Source: Sphingomonadales bacterium
GTDB taxonomy: Bacteria > Pseudomonadota > Alphaproteobacteria > Sphingomonadales > Sphingomonadaceae
Direction of reading: 5' to 3'
DNA: 6,408 nt
NCBI GenBank assembly: GCA_017302775.1
Contig: JAFLDC010000162.1
Coordinates: 1 to 6,408 of the forward strand
Notes under the pieces: model-generated
Seen by the model: the letters and a program-made list of their open reading frames with translations, nothing else
The model's database searches: none
Told to the model about the DNA's origin: nothing
Shown: positions 5,712-6,408 of the stretch, one piece after another
Layout of the letters: the number at the start of each line of letters is the position of its first letter
How positions within the stretch are numbered: the stretch's first letter is position 1
Translations under genes and position numbers: made by a program

Positions 5712-6408
5712 TCAGCTGAAGGCAGCTTGGTACAACCCGGCAATCTCATGTGCATTGGGCACCTTTGGATTGTTCGCCGGTGAGCCGCTTGCCAGCGCCT
5801 GCTCCGCCATCAGCGGGACGAGCGCGTCCCATCGATCCTTCGATATTCCGTATGCCGCCGGCGTCGGCACCTTCAATTCAGCGTTGATCCACTCCAGGGC
5901 TTCGACCAATCGGGCAACGGCGGTCTGATCGCCCTCAACATCCTCGGCAACGCCCATCGCCCTGGCGCAATCGGCGTAGCGCCGCAATGCGGCGGGGGCG
6001 CTCCATTTCGTGACGAGCGGCATCAGCATTGCGTTGCTGAGGCCGTGGGCCACATGGAAGTGCGCCCCGATCGGGCGGCTCATCCCGTGGACCAGCGCGA
6101 CCGAGCTGTTGGAGAAGGCGATCCCGCCCTGCAGTGCGCCCAGCATCAGCGCTTCGCGCGCCGGGCGGTGGCCGGGGTCTTTGCAGGCCAACGGAAGGTT
6201 GGGCCAGATCAGCCGCATTGCCGATAAGGCCATTGAGTCCGCAAAGGGGTTGGCGCGTTTGGAGACATAGGCCTCTATCGCGTGGACGAGACTGTCAATG
6301 CCGGTATCGGCAGTCAGGCGGGCCGGCTTGGTCAGGGTCAACTCGTAGTCCACCACTGCTATCAGCGGCAGGTAAGCCAGACCAGCGCAGAGCATTTTCT
6401 CGTCGGTT
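5712..6408 (-). CDS. Iron-containing alcohol dehydrogenase, C-terminal part (partial, runs off right edge)
   Basis: These enzymes interconvert alcohols and aldehydes or ketones with NAD(P)H and a divalent metal, usually iron. The frame is open from the right edge (T-D-E-K before the first Met at 6395) to the TGA at 5714-5712. About 230 residues are present, the metal-binding helical domain and C-terminus; the N-terminal NAD-binding domain is outside the window. Counting from that internal Met, TADTGIDSLVHAIEAYVS holds ligands D34 and H38, and VHGMSRPIGAHFHVAHG holds H103 and H117. The D+4 and H+14 spacings are those of the family (as in FucO), so the metal site looks intact. The tail NNPKVPNAHEIAGLYQAAF is the usual C-terminal motif. 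The substrate cannot be told; the MSRPIGAHFHVAHG version argues against maleylacetate reductase. It is probably the last gene of its transcript, given the terminator at 5659-5675. Confidence 0.93.
   Translation of the reverse strand, partial: TDEKMLCAGLAYLPLIAVVDYELTLTKPARLTADTGIDSLVHAIEAYVSKRANPFADSMALSAMRLIWPNLPLACKDPGHRPAREALMLGALQGGIAFSNSSVALVHGMSRPIGAHFHVAHGLSNAMLMPLVTKWSAPAALRRYADCARAMGVAEDVEGDQTAVARLVEALEWINAELKVPTPAAYGISKDRWDALVPLMAEQALASGSPANNPKVPNAHEIAGLYQAAFS

Noticed and set aside
5683..5928. Plus-strand open frame across the end of the alcohol dehydrogenase gene
   Set aside because: It is antisense to a conserved iron-ADH C-terminus and has no domain or ribosome binding site.

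Overview
This GC-rich window looks like ordinary chromosome from an alphaproteobacterium, most likely a sphingomonad (Sphingomonadales, Erythrobacteraceae-like). The grounds are the GC-rich third codon positions, the N-terminal style of the RecJ and PhoR-like proteins, and an AHH-type nuclease of a form I associate with sphingomonads. This placement is from recognition of protein style, not from a search.

Layout. (1) Bases 1-350, minus strand: the N-terminal part of a membrane sensor histidine kinase resembling PhoR, running off the left edge. A possible promoter sits almost on top of its start codon. (2) Bases 463-537, minus: tRNA-Glu (anticodon UUC) with encoded CCA and a plausible promoter at 567-595. 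(3) Bases 617-2401, minus: complete recJ. (4) Bases 2522-4459, plus: three co-directional genes, namely a flavodoxin-family protein (2522-2995), an unrecognised conserved-looking protein (3154-3870) and a small AHH-family HNH/Endo VII-type nuclease (3914-4459). The last two are close enough to be an operon. (5) Bases 4456-5436, minus: a nitronate monooxygenase (FMN enzyme). It converges on the nuclease gene so tightly that both stop codons share one CTAG. (6) Bases 5712-6408, minus: the C-terminal metal-binding part of an iron-containing alcohol dehydrogenase, running off the right edge, with a likely intrinsic terminator at 5659-5675.

How the genes relate. The left part (sensor kinase, tRNA, recJ) is housekeeping. 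The flavodoxin-like protein, nitronate monooxygenase and alcohol dehydrogenase are all redox proteins, but they are in separate transcription units and I see no pathway joining them. The least explained piece is the pair formed by the unrecognised 238-residue protein and the AHH nuclease. I see no insertion sequence, phage gene, CRISPR array or integration site, and no gene-free stretch reaches 300 bases. The longest, 5437-5711, holds a terminator, a hairpin and a weak promoter candidate.
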